DNA of 64,000 nucleotides from Actinacidiphila sp. DG2A-62 (GTDB taxonomy: Bacteria; Actinomycetota; Actinomycetes; Streptomycetales; Streptomycetaceae). Position 1 is the stretch's first letter. The number at the start of each line of letters is the position of its first letter. Positions 43,533 through 51,006 of the stretch are shown in pieces. Location: NCBI RefSeq assembly GCF_035825295.1, contig NZ_JAYMGI010000002.1, forward strand, positions 4,531,001-4,595,000, given 5' to 3'. Below the pieces are notes generated by a model that saw only the letters and a list, made by a program, of their open reading frames with translations, was not told the origin of the DNA and ran no database searches. The position numbers and the translations under genes were made by a program.

Positions 43533-44399
43533 ATGAGTGCAGGGCAGCCGGGAGGCGGGTCCATCGTGCGACGAATGCTGCTGGGTGCGCAGCTGCGGCG
43601 ACTGCGGGAGACCCGGGGCATCAGCAGAGAGGACGCGGGGTACTCGATCCGCGCGTCCGAGTCGAAGATCAGCCGCATGGAGCTGGGACGGGTCAGCTTC
43701 AAGGAGCGCGACGTCGCCGACCTGCTGACCCTGTACGGCGTCACCGACGACGGCGAGCGGCTGGCCATGCTGGGCCTGGTCCGCGAGGCCAACGCGGCCG
43801 GCTGGTGGCACGGTTACGGCGAGGTCATGCCGACCTGGTTCCAGACCTATGTCGGCCTGGAGGAGTCCGCCGCGCTGATCCGCACCTTCGAGGTGCAGTT
43901 CGTGCACGGACTGCTGCAGACCGAGGAGTACATAAGGTCGGTGATCCGGCTCGGCCACCCCGAGGCGGCCGAGCCCTGGGTGGAGCGCCGGGTGGGCCTG
44001 CGGCTGGAGCGGCAGAAGCTCCTGGTCTCCGAGCAGGCCCCGCACTTCGTCGCGGTGATGGACGAGGGCGCGCTGCGGCGTCCGTTCGGCACTCCGTCGA
44101 TGATGCGGGAGCAGGTACGCCATCTGCTGGAGGCCGCCGAGGCGCCGAACGTGGGCGTGCGCATCCTCCCCTTCGCGGCCGGCGGCCACGCGGCGGGCGG
44201 AGGCGCCTTCACCCTGCTGAGCTTCCCCGAGTCGGACCTGCCGGACCTGGTCTACCTGGAACAGCTGACCGGCGCGCTCTACATCGACAAGGCCGACGAG
44301 GTCGCCGAGTACACCCGGGCGATGGACGCGCTGGACCGGATGGCGCTGGACACCACGGCGTCGCTGGACTGGCTGCACGCCTTCCAGCGGGACCTGTGA
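43533..44399 (+). CDS. XRE-family regulator with DUF5753 domain
   Basis: 288 aa from ATG 43533, with GGAG 8 bases upstream. HTH: LGAQLRRLRETRGISREDAGYSIRASESKISRMELGRVSFKERDV. The rest is DUF5753 (GLEESAALIRTFEVQFVHGLLQTEEYIRSVI ... PNVGVRILPFAAGGHA ... LVYLEQLTGALYID). Such WhiJ-like regulators pair with a DUF397 protein and often affect development or stress. The two TGCACGTGCA arrays flanking this module are candidate operators. Confidence 0.94.
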   Translation: MSAGQPGGGSIVRRMLLGAQLRRLRETRGISREDAGYSIRASESKISRMELGRVSFKERDVADLLTLYGVTDDGERLAMLGLVREANAAGWWHGYGEVMPTWFQTYVGLEESAALIRTFEVQFVHGLLQTEEYIRSVIRLGHPEAAEPWVERRVGLRLERQKLLVSEQAPHFVAVMDEGALRRPFGTPSMMREQVRHLLEAAEAPNVGVRILPFAAGGHAAGGGAFTLLSFPESDLPDLVYLEQLTGALYIDKADEVAEYTRAMDALDRMALDTTASLDWLHAFQRDL

Positions 44400-44437
44400 G
44401 CGCGGGGCGGCGACCTCGCGCCGCCGGCGGCCCCGGG

Positions 44438-44479
44438 GCTCCGGCCCGCGGCCCCGAAGCTCCGGCCCGCGGCCCCGAA
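44438..44479. repeat. Perfect tandem duplication of a 21-bp GC-rich unit
   Basis: The 21-bp unit beginning GCTCCGGCCCGCGG is repeated without change at 44438-44458 and 44459-44479, just after the XRE gene. The 243-base gap 44400-44642 otherwise holds an AT-richer patch with TTCACCCCCGAGGTGAATAA near 44523-44542, in which TTCACC and GGTGAA form a 6-bp inverted repeat, probably part of the STAS gene promoter. Confidence 0.6.
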
Positions 44480-44642
44480 GCTCCCGCCTGTGAATCCGGC
44501 CCGGTGCGGACGGTGTTCTTGATCTTCACCCCCGAGGTGAATAACGTCCCTCTATGTCCGCAACGCCCTCCCGGGCGACCGCGGGGTGGCACTACGGTTG
44601 CCGCGGGTCACGCGTGGGGCTGGCGTTACGAGGGGACGTACG

Positions 44643-45032
44643 GTGCAGCAGGAGCAGTCGCGCGCGGGTGATGCCGTACCGCCGCCGACCGCCAACGCCC
44701 GCAGCTACCGGCTCGGTCCGGTGACCGTGGTCGAGCTGCGCGGCGAGATCGACCTCGGCAGCGCCGACGCGATCGAGCCGCATCTGGCCGCCGCCGCGCA
44801 GGGGCCGCCGCCACTGACCGTGGTGCTGGACCTCGGCCCGGTGGAGTTCATCGACTGCTTCGGGCTCTCGCTGCTGGTGCGCGCCCGCCGCCGGATCACC
44901 GACCGCGGCGGCCGGGTGGCCATGGCGTGCGATCTGCGGGCCACCAGGAAACTGCTCGCGCTCACCGGGCTCGACGGCCTCTTCCATCCGTACCGTCATC
45001 TCGACGACGCCTTGCGTGACCAGATGCGGTGA
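44643..45032 (+). CDS. STAS-domain protein (anti-anti-sigma factor-like) with Cys at the phospho-site
   Basis: 129 aa from GTG 44643, with GAGGGGAC upstream. STAS fold: LGPVTVVELRGEIDLGSADAIEP, VVLDLGPVEFIDCFGLSLLVRARRRI, ACDLRATRKLLALTGLDG. In RsbV/SpoIIAA/BldG the conserved motif is DSxG and the Ser is phosphorylated by the ATPase partner; here it is D71-C72-F73-G74 (Cys codon 44856-44858). It therefore cannot be switched off by serine phosphorylation at that position and might be constitutively active or redox-sensitive. It follows the XRE/ATPase module but with its own promoter region. Confidence 0.88.
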   Translation: MQQEQSRAGDAVPPPTANARSYRLGPVTVVELRGEIDLGSADAIEPHLAAAAQGPPPLTVVLDLGPVEFIDCFGLSLLVRARRRITDRGGRVAMACDLRATRKLLALTGLDGLFHPYRHLDDALRDQMR

Positions 45033-45338
45033 CCGCGGCCGCGGCGGTTTCCGTCCTCGCGGCTCCCGTCCTCGCGGCTCCCGTCCTCGCGGCTCCCGCG
45101 CCCCGGCTCCCGCCTCCCGCCTCGATGCCGGCGCGTGCCGGAAAGTGCGCTTTCGGGGGTTTTCGGGAGGCCCTTCTCACATTTAACCGCGTCCACATTT
45201 TCAGCCCGTACAGTGGTTCGCCGGGTCATGGCCCGGACCGGACGGAGTGTGACGGGAGTCATATATTCCGCCCGACCCAAGTGGTAAACGTGGGGCTTCC
45301 GTCGAGTGCGCGCAAGCCACCGGACCGAAGGTGTGGGA
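45033..45338. promoter_or_regulatory. Spacer with three 15-bp tandem repeats and LCP promoter region
   Basis: 306 bases. CCGTCCTCGCGGCTC is repeated perfectly three times at 45051-45095. Beyond it the composition drops in GC (45175-45300), with TTCTCACATTTAACCGCG and TCATATATTCCGCCCGACC stretches that could be promoter elements of the LCP gene. No gene is seen. Confidence 0.45.
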
Positions 45339-46793
45339 ATGGGCGTACGTGGGCGCAAGCGCGAGCGGAGCCGCAAACGCTGGATCATCGGCGTCGTTGT
45401 GGCGCTCGCGGTGCTGGTGGTCGGCGCCGGCGGAGCGATCTACCTCAAGCTCAACGCCAACATCAGCACCTTCGACGCGGCCGGCCTGAGCAAGAACCGC
45501 CCGGCCGCCGCCCAGGCCGACGCCAACGGCGACAAGCCGGTGAACGTCCTGCTGATCGGCTCCGACACCCGCTCCGGCGAGAACGGCAAGCTCGGCGGCT
45601 CGGCGGCCGGCCCGATCGGCCGCTCGGACACCACGATCCTGCTGCACGTCTACCCCGACCACAAGCACGCGGTGGGCATCTCCATACCCCGCGACTCGCT
45701 GGTGGACATACCGCCGTGCCTGCTGCCGGACGGCCAGTGGTCGCCGGACCAGCCCAAGGCCCAGTTCAATTCGGCCTTCTCCATGGGCAACACGGCCAAG
45801 GGCAACCCGGCCTGCACCCAGAACACCGTCGAGAAGCTCTCCGGCCTGCGGGTGGACCACACCATGGTGGTCGACTTCGCCGGCTTCGCGGCCATGACCT
45901 CCGCCGTGCACGGCGTCGAGGTCTGCGTGCCCAACAACATCTACCAGGGGGACATGAACCCCAACCTCGGCTACAAGGGCAACGTCGTCCTCCAGGCCGG
46001 GATGCAGAACCTGTCCGGGCAGAAGGCGCTGGACTACGTCCGGGTGCGGCACGGCGTCGGCGACAACTCCGACGTCGGCCGGATGATGCGGCAGCAGGCG
46101 TTCCTGTCGGCGCTGATCAGCAAGGTCAAGAAGAACGGCATGAACCCGACCACGCTGCTGCCGCTGGCGGACGCGGCGACCAAGTCGCTGACCGTCGACC
46201 CGGGGCTGGGCAGCGCGAGCAAGCTGATGTCGTTCGGCCTGTCGCTGAAGAACATCGACCTGAAGAACATCCAGTTCGTCACCGCGCCGTGGAAGTACGA
46301 CGGTCCGCGCATCGACCTGGTGCACCCGGACGTGGACGACCTGTTCGCCGAGCTGCGCGCGGACCGCACGCTGGAGGGCGTCAACGCCTCCGGCAAGGTG
46401 CAGCCCAAGCCCACCCCGGCGCCGACCGTGGACGGCACCGGCATAGCGGTCGACGTCTTCAACGGCACCACGACGACCGGGCTGGCCGGCAAGGCCGCGG
46501 ACAAGCTCACCGCGGACCACTTCACGGTGACCGGCACCTCGACCGCCAAGTCGCAGGACCACCCCACCACGCGGGTGGAGTACGGGTCGGCGGACGCTGC
46601 GCAGGCCCGGTCGCTGGCCAAGCTCTTCCCGGGCGCGGAGCTGGTGCCGCTGAACATCGACGGCATCAACCTGGTGCTCGGGCAGGACTACGCGAAGACG
46701 GCGGCGGCGACGCCGAAGCCGCTGTCCACGGCGATCACGCAGCAGGCGCGGAGCGCGGACGCGAATCCGTGCTCGAAGCTGTCGTACGGGTGA
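45339..46793 (+). CDS. LytR-CpsA-Psr (LCP) family wall glycopolymer ligase
   Basis: 484 aa from ATG 45339 (MGVRGRKRERSRKRW); the earlier GTG at 45306 is possible. A basic cytosolic start, one TM (IIGVVVALAVLVVGAGGAIYL), the LCP catalytic domain (VLLIGSDTR, GRSDTTILLHVYP, ISIPRDSLVDIP, DFAGFAAMTSAVHGVEVCV, ALDYVRVRHG) and a C-terminal LytR_C domain (VDVFNGTTTTGLAGKAADKL) are all seen. The Arg/Asp residues that handle the polyprenyl phosphate are present. These enzymes attach teichoic acid- or teichuronic-type polymers to peptidoglycan. Single gene. Confidence 0.92.
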   Translation: MGVRGRKRERSRKRWIIGVVVALAVLVVGAGGAIYLKLNANISTFDAAGLSKNRPAAAQADANGDKPVNVLLIGSDTRSGENGKLGGSAAGPIGRSDTTILLHVYPDHKHAVGISIPRDSLVDIPPCLLPDGQWSPDQPKAQFNSAFSMGNTAKGNPACTQNTVEKLSGLRVDHTMVVDFAGFAAMTSAVHGVEVCVPNNIYQGDMNPNLGYKGNVVLQAGMQNLSGQKALDYVRVRHGVGDNSDVGRMMRQQAFLSALISKVKKNGMNPTTLLPLADAATKSLTVDPGLGSASKLMSFGLSLKNIDLKNIQFVTAPWKYDGPRIDLVHPDVDDLFAELRADRTLEGVNASGKVQPKPTPAPTVDGTGIAVDVFNGTTTTGLAGKAADKLTADHFTVTGTSTAKSQDHPTTRVEYGSADAAQARSLAKLFPGAELVPLNIDGINLVLGQDYAKTAAATPKPLSTAITQQARSADANPCSKLSYG

Positions 46794-46821
46794 GCCGCCG
46801 CCCGCTACGGCGGCCGGGCGC

Positions 46822-47262
46822 TCAGTCCGCGACGGCGCGGTGCGCGGTGACCTTGTCGACGCGGCCGACGACCAGGTACTCGCCGGGCACGCCGTTGCGC
46901 TCGCCGAACTCCCTGCCGCGGTCGGGGCCCATGTAGCGGGTGCCGATCCGGGTCGCCCACTCCTTGAGCCGGGCCGGGTCCTCGTCGATCTCCGCGGTGC
47001 ACTCCAGCAGCACGAAGGAGAACGGCGGCGCCTCGTCGTCCACGCACAGCGCGAAGTGCGGGTCGCGGCGCAGCGCCCGGCCCTTGAGCGAGTCGGCGCC
47101 GGTGTTCCACATCACCCGGACGTCGTCGGGGTCGCCGTGGTCCAGCACGAACCACACCGGCGTCACGTGCGGGCGGCCGTTGGCCCGTAGCACGGCGAGC
47201 TTGCCGGTACGGGTCCCGGTGGAGACGAAGGCGTGCCACTCGGCGGGGGTCATCTGCTCCAT
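46822..47262 (-). CDS. PPOX-class F420/FMN-dependent oxidoreductase
   Basis: 146 aa split-barrel flavoprotein. MTPAEWHAFVSTGTRTGKLAVLRANGRPHVTPVWFVLD is the standard opening of the actinobacterial F420-dependent subgroup, followed by MWNTGADSLKGRALRRDPHFALCVDD and a final YLVVGRVDKVTAH. It probably reduces small molecules with deazaflavin F420 or is a flavin-binding sensor; the substrate is unknown. Monocistronic. Confidence 0.9.
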   Translation of the reverse strand: MEQMTPAEWHAFVSTGTRTGKLAVLRANGRPHVTPVWFVLDHGDPDDVRVMWNTGADSLKGRALRRDPHFALCVDDEAPPFSFVLLECTAEIDEDPARLKEWATRIGTRYMGPDRGREFGERNGVPGEYLVVGRVDKVTAHRAVAD

Positions 47263-47362
47263 GCGGCCAGGCTAGGTCACGGCTGCGCGCGGCCCGGCCA
47301 GGACACGGCGCGGGCCGCGGGGGCCGCGTGGGGACGTCGCGGGGTCTGCTCGGGCCGCGCGG

Positions 47363-47599
47363 TCAGGACGCGGCGGGGGTGTCCGCGCGGGCCGGACCGC
47401 GTACCTCCAGGCCGGCCAGCAGTTCGGCGGTGGCGGCGGCGACGGCCTCCACCGCGGCGTCGAACACCTCGCGGTTGTGCGCGGCCGGCGCGCGGAACCC
47501 GGAGACCTTGCGGACGTACTGCAGCGCGGCGGCCCGCACGTCCTCGTCGTGCACCTCGGGAGTCATCGGGGGGCGGAGGGTCTTGATGCTTCTGCACAT
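47363..47599 (-). CDS. DUF2277 protein
   Basis: 78 aa from ATG 47599: MCRSIKTLRPPMTPEVHDED, then AALQYVRKVSGFRAPAAHN and a helical Ala-rich end. The MCRxIKxLR...P.VT.EEI..AALQ.VRK.SG...P opening is diagnostic of DUF2277. A strictly conserved Cys2 suggests metal binding or redox, but function is unknown. It is divergent from the chitosanase gene with a 161-base gap that holds the CsnR-like box. Confidence 0.88.
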   Translation of the reverse strand: MCRSIKTLRPPMTPEVHDEDVRAAALQYVRKVSGFRAPAAHNREVFDAAVEAVAAATAELLAGLEVRGPARADTPAAS

Positions 47600-47680
47600 G
47601 CCCCCAGTGTGACGCGCGCCTGCGACAGTCCCGCGACCCCTTGGCGTACGGGCGCGGTGGTGCTTCAATACTCCGCAATG

Positions 47681-47699
47681 GTTAGGAAGCTTTCCTAAC
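47681..47699. promoter_or_regulatory. CsnR-like operator upstream of the chitosanase gene
   Basis: GTTAGGAA (47681-47688) and TTCCTAAC (47692-47699) form a perfect 8-bp inverted repeat with a GCT spacer, 62 bases before the chitosanase ATG. Chitosanase genes of Streptomyces are known to carry such an AAGCTTT-centred palindrome bound by the ROK-family repressor CsnR, released by chitosan oligosaccharides. I identify it by position and shape; the csnR gene is not in this window. Confidence 0.85.
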
Positions 47700-47760
47700 T
47701 CAGGCGCACGTGCACGCGTACCGAGCCCTCCTCGGACGAACCCTCGAAACGGAGACGCAC

Positions 47761-48702
47761 ATGCAGTCCTCCCCCCACTCCCCCCGGCTGCCCGACTCCC
47801 CCCACACTCCACCCTCCGGGCCCGCCCGCACCAGGCGTCCCAGCCGCCGCGTCGCGCTGATCGCCGCGGCGGGCGTGCTCGCGGCGGGCGGCGCGTCCCT
47901 CGCGCTGGCCGGCACCTCCGACGCGGCCGTCCCCCACGGGCGCCACGCGGCCCGCGCCGCCGCGGCCGCGCCCAGGACGGACGCGGCGGGCCTGGACGAC
48001 CCGCACAAGAAGGAGATCGCGATGGAGCTGGTCTCCTCCGCGGAGAACTCCTCGCTGGACTGGAAGGCGCAGTACAAGTACATCGAGGACATCGGCGACG
48101 GCCGCGGCTACACCGCGGGCATCATCGGCTTCTGCTCCGGCACCGGCGACATGCTCGAACTGGTCCAGCACTACGAAGACATGGAGCCCGGCAACGTCCT
48201 CGCCAAGTACATCCCCGCGCTGCAGCGGGTCAACGGCACCGACTCGCACTCCGGGCTGGGCAGCGCGTTCGTCAGCGACTGGAAGAAGGCGGCGAAGGAC
48301 ACCGTCTTCCAGCAGGCGCAGAACGACGAGCGCGACTCGGTCTACTTCGACCCGAGCGTCGGCCAGGCCAAGTCCGACGGGCTGGGCACCCTCGGGCAGT
48401 TCATCTACTACGACGCGATCGTGATGCACGGCCCCGGCGACGACCCGGTGAGCTTCGGCGGCATCCGCAAGACCGCGATGAAGAAGGCCAGGACGCCGGC
48501 CCAGGGCGGCGACGAGACCGCCTACCTCAACGCCTTCCTCGACGCGCGCAAGGCCGCGATGAAGACCGAGGACGCGCACGACGACACCAGCCGCGTCGAC
48601 ACCGAGCAGCGCGTCTTCCTCAACGCGGGCAACCTCGACCTCGACCCGCCGCTGCGCTGGAAGACCTACGGCGACCCGTACGAGATCCTCACCCTCCCCT
48701 AG
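47761..48702 (+). CDS. csnA: Chitosanase, glycoside hydrolase family 46
   Basis: 313 aa from ATG 47761 with GGAG upstream. A long signal peptide with Arg-rich n-region (RTRRPSRRVALIAAAGVLAAGG) and ALAGTSDAA cleavage region; the RRPSRR start may suit Tat export. The GH46 domain is plain: MELVSSAENSSLDWKAQY with the catalytic Glu, YIEDIGDGRGYTAGIIGF with the second acidic residue, and LGQFIYYDAIVMHGPG. It cleaves chitosan outside the cell. The operator at 47681-47699 implies induction by chitosan products. Confidence 0.95.
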   Translation: MQSSPHSPRLPDSPHTPPSGPARTRRPSRRVALIAAAGVLAAGGASLALAGTSDAAVPHGRHAARAAAAAPRTDAAGLDDPHKKEIAMELVSSAENSSLDWKAQYKYIEDIGDGRGYTAGIIGFCSGTGDMLELVQHYEDMEPGNVLAKYIPALQRVNGTDSHSGLGSAFVSDWKKAAKDTVFQQAQNDERDSVYFDPSVGQAKSDGLGTLGQFIYYDAIVMHGPGDDPVSFGGIRKTAMKKARTPAQGGDETAYLNAFLDARKAAMKTEDAHDDTSRVDTEQRVFLNAGNLDLDPPLRWKTYGDPYEILTLP

Positions 48703-48776
48703 CTCCCGGCCCCCCTCCGACCCCCGGCCCGCCGCAGCCCCACCCCACGCCCACCCCCGGCGGGCCGGGCCCCCTA

Positions 48777-48804
48777 CCGGGAAGGGTCCGGGGGCCCTTC
48801 CCGG
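48777..48804. terminator. Bidirectional hairpin between chitosanase and hydrolase genes
   Basis: CCGGGAAGGG (48777-48786) and CCCTTCCCGG (48795-48804) form a perfect 10-bp stem with an 8-base loop between two convergent genes, 75 bases after the chitosanase stop and 20 bases beyond the hydrolase stop. Confidence 0.75.
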
Positions 48805-48823
48805 GGGGTGGTGGGGGTGGGGG

Positions 48824-49552
48824 TTACTTCAGGTGGCGGGTGAAGAAGCGGTCGGCGTCCTGTGTTTCGAACCAGGGGGTGCCGGTGTGGCCGCCCGTGT
48901 TCGCGTGGAGGGTCTTCTCGGCGCCGGCGAAGGAGTCGAACAGGTCGAGGGCCCGCTCGCGGGGGTTGCCCTCGTCGTCCCACTGGAGCAGGAGCAGCAG
49001 CGGGAGGGCGATCCGGCGGGCCTCCTCGCGCTGGGCGCGGGGGACGTAGCCGCCGGCGAAGAGGCAGGCCGCGGCGACGCGCGGGTCGGTCGCCGCGAGG
49101 CGGATGCCCAGCGCGGCCCAGCCCGAGTAGCCGACCGGGCCGGTGATCTGGGGCAGGTCGAGCAGGGCGTCCAGCGTGGTGCGCCACTCCGGGGCCGCGT
49201 TCTCGACCAGCGGGCCGATGAAGGACTCGAAGATCTCGTCCACCGGCTCGCCGGCCCGCATCGCCGCGCGCAGGTCGGCGCGGGCCTGCTCGTCGGCGGC
49301 GGTACGGGGCCGGTCCCCGCAGCCGGCCGCGTCGATGGACGCCACCGCGTAGCCGGACGAGACGGTGTGGCGGGCCCGGGCCGCCAGTCGGGGCTGCGCC
49401 TTGGACATGCCGTTGTTGGCCGCCATCAGGATCAGCCGGAGGGGCGCGGCGGACTCGGGCGCCCACAGCGTGCCGGGGGTCTCGCCGAGGGTGAACTCGC
49501 GTTCCAGGACGCCGTCGTCGAGGCGCCGCTCGGAGGTGAACCGCAGGGTCAT
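48824..49552 (-). CDS. Alpha/beta hydrolase (dienelactone-hydrolase-like)
   Basis: 242 aa from ATG 49552 (MTLRFTSERRLDDGVLEREFTL); the longer frame to 49633 lacks a ribosome site. Alpha/beta fold: LRLILMAANNG, YAVASIDAAGCGDRP, the nucleophile elbow GYSGWAALG, LPLLLLLQWDDEGNP with Asp, and GGHTGTPWFE with His completing the triad. The substrate is unknown; the oxyanion region MAANNGMSKA is shared with uncharacterised Streptomyces hydrolases. A 45-bp piece of its 5' end is duplicated upstream at 49729-49773. Confidence 0.85.
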   Translation of the reverse strand: MTLRFTSERRLDDGVLEREFTLGETPGTLWAPESAAPLRLILMAANNGMSKAQPRLAARARHTVSSGYAVASIDAAGCGDRPRTAADEQARADLRAAMRAGEPVDEIFESFIGPLVENAAPEWRTTLDALLDLPQITGPVGYSGWAALGIRLAATDPRVAAACLFAGGYVPRAQREEARRIALPLLLLLQWDDEGNPRERALDLFDSFAGAEKTLHANTGGHTGTPWFETQDADRFFTRHLK

Positions 49553-49728
49553 GGTCGTGCCTTTCGGGAGAGCTCGTGACGGCACTCCCGGACGACCTAT
49601 CGCCCGACCGCGACCCCAAGGGGGAACACCCATGTCGAAACGTTCACGGGTACCACCTCCTCGTCGTCCTGCACGGCCTGGCGGAAAGCTAACAGCGGCC
49701 CCCCGCAGGCCGCCACGGGTTTTCCGGC

Positions 49729-49773
49729 GCCGGGGGTCTCGCCGAGGGTGAGCTCGCGCTTCAGGACGCCGTC
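49729..49773 (-). pseudogene. 45-bp duplicate of the hydrolase 5' region
   Basis: Bases 49729-49773 match 49472-49516 inside the hydrolase gene at 42 of 45 positions. On the minus strand the copy reads DGVLKRELTLGETPG, against DGVLEREFTLGETPG in the gene. Nothing else of the hydrolase remains around it, so it is a relic of a tandem duplication, now overlapping the end of the neighbouring lipoprotein gene by two bases. Bases 49553-49728 between hold the hydrolase promoter and otherwise nothing recognisable. Confidence 0.65.
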
Positions 49774-50674
49774 ACGTCGCGGAGGGGTTCGGCGCCCCGG
49801 TGGGGCGGGTCGGGAGCAGGGGCTTGCACGTGGTGTACGCCTTCGCGGTCTTCGGGTCCGCGGTGTTCAGCCCGCGCAGCGCGCCGAAGCCGGAGCCGGC
49901 GCCGCGCCCTCCGGAGCCGTTGCCGGCGCCGGGCGTGGGCGTCGCGAGGGTCACCCCGTGGTCCTTCAGGCAGCTGGTGAACGCCTGGAACGCGCTGCTG
50001 TCGCCGCCCGCGCCGCCGCGCTGCCCGGTGAACTGCGGCCGCAGCGACGCGCACGCGTCGAGCGCCTTCTGGGTCGCCGCGTCGGGGGACGCGCCCCCGA
50101 ATCCGCCGAACCCGCCGCCGAAGCCCCCGCCGAACCCGCCGCTCGGCCGCCCGCTCGGGCCGCCGCTCGGCCGCCCGGAGCCCGAGGGCCGCCCCGAGGG
50201 CCGGTGGAACGTCGGCAGGTCGACGCCGTGCTGCGACAGGCACTGCCGGTACGCCTCCATCGCCTGCGCGCCCTTGCCGTTCGACGCCGAGCCGGACGCG
50301 GACGCCGCGGGGGAGACGCTGCCCGAGGAGGCGCCGCCCGCGGCGGACCCGGACGACCCGGAGGACGACGAGCACGCGCTGAGCAGCAGCGCCCCCGCCG
50401 CGGCCAGCACGGCGACCGCGGCCCCCGCGCGCAGCGCCGCGCCCCTGCGCGGGATGGCGCCTGTCCGCGGGATGGCGTCCGCCTGCGGGATGGCGCCTGC
50501 CCGCGGGATCGCGTCCGTGCGCGAGACCGCGTCCGTGCGCGAGACCGCGCCTGCCCGTCCCGTGGGAGCCGGCGCCGCGGCGTCCCGCCGCAGAGGCGTC
50601 CGTCCGGGCTCCGGCGCCGCCGACTGCCCCGCGTTCTCCGGTGCCGCGGACGGCCGGCCAGGGGTCCAGGTCAT
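49772..50674 (-). CDS. Putative lipoprotein with two Cys-Leu...His-Gly-Val motifs
   Basis: 300 aa from ATG 50674 (MTWTPGRPSAAPENAG), with GAGGAG upstream. An unusual ~80-residue N-terminal tail containing six hexapeptide repeats (AVSRTD/AIPRAG type) precedes a TM-like segment ending in the lipobox LLLSAC (Cys101). The outside part has MEAYRQCLSQHGVDLP, a Gly/Phe-rich GGFGGGFGG run, DACASLRPQF, FTSCLKDHGVTL and TTCKPLLP. The paired CL..HGV motifs recur in Streptomyces proteins beside MacAB exporters, as here. Function unknown. Divergent from the exporter operon. Confidence 0.7.
   Translation of the reverse strand: MTWTPGRPSAAPENAGQSAAPEPGRTPLRRDAAAPAPTGRAGAVSRTDAVSRTDAIPRAGAIPQADAIPRTGAIPRRGAALRAGAAVAVLAAAGALLLSACSSSSGSSGSAAGGASSGSVSPAASASGSASNGKGAQAMEAYRQCLSQHGVDLPTFHRPSGRPSGSGRPSGGPSGRPSGGFGGGFGGGFGGFGGASPDAATQKALDACASLRPQFTGQRGGAGGDSSAFQAFTSCLKDHGVTLATPTPGAGNGSGGRGAGSGFGALRGLNTADPKTAKAYTTCKPLLPTRPTGAPNPSAT
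50442..50549. repeat. Six 18-bp tandem units inside the lipoprotein gene
   Basis: Units of 18 bp starting at 50442, 50460, 50478, 50496, 50514 and 50532, of the CCTGCCCGCGGGATCGCG type; the last two are identical. They encode the hexapeptide repeats of the lipoprotein's N-terminal tail. The period is a multiple of three, so copy-number change would keep the frame. Confidence 0.8.
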
Positions 50675-51006
50675 CTCCGTGCGTCTCCTCGGATCGGCGG
50701 TACGGGTCGGATGGGGCCGTACGGGTCGGATGGGCGGTACGGGTCGGATCGGCGGTACGGGTCGTGGCGCGGGCCCGCGAGCCCGGTCGGAACTGAACCG
50801 CACCCAGGTGGGGACTGTCGGGGACCGACCTGTGAGTTCCCGGGGAAACCGGCGGCGGCCCGGCCCGCGGAGCCCGCGGTTCCGGGGGGATTCGTCCGGC
50901 CCCGTCCGTCATGCGGCCCGTGCGCCTGGCGCACGGGCCCGCGCTCCCAGCGAACTCCCAGGGTTCTCCCAGGGCTTCAAAGGCCGCCCCGGCCAGGATG
51001 CGCGCC
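50675..51006. promoter_or_regulatory. Divergent promoter region of lipoprotein and exporter, with 18-bp tandem repeats
   Basis: 332 bases. TACGGGTCGG recurs at 50701, 50720, 50738 and 50756 as part of four roughly 18-bp tandem units (GGCGGTACGGGTCGGATC type), starting 27 bases from the lipoprotein start. Nearer the exporter gene the composition is ordinary. The repeats could be binding sites for the response regulator encoded downstream at 55687, which is inference. No gene seen. Confidence 0.45.
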
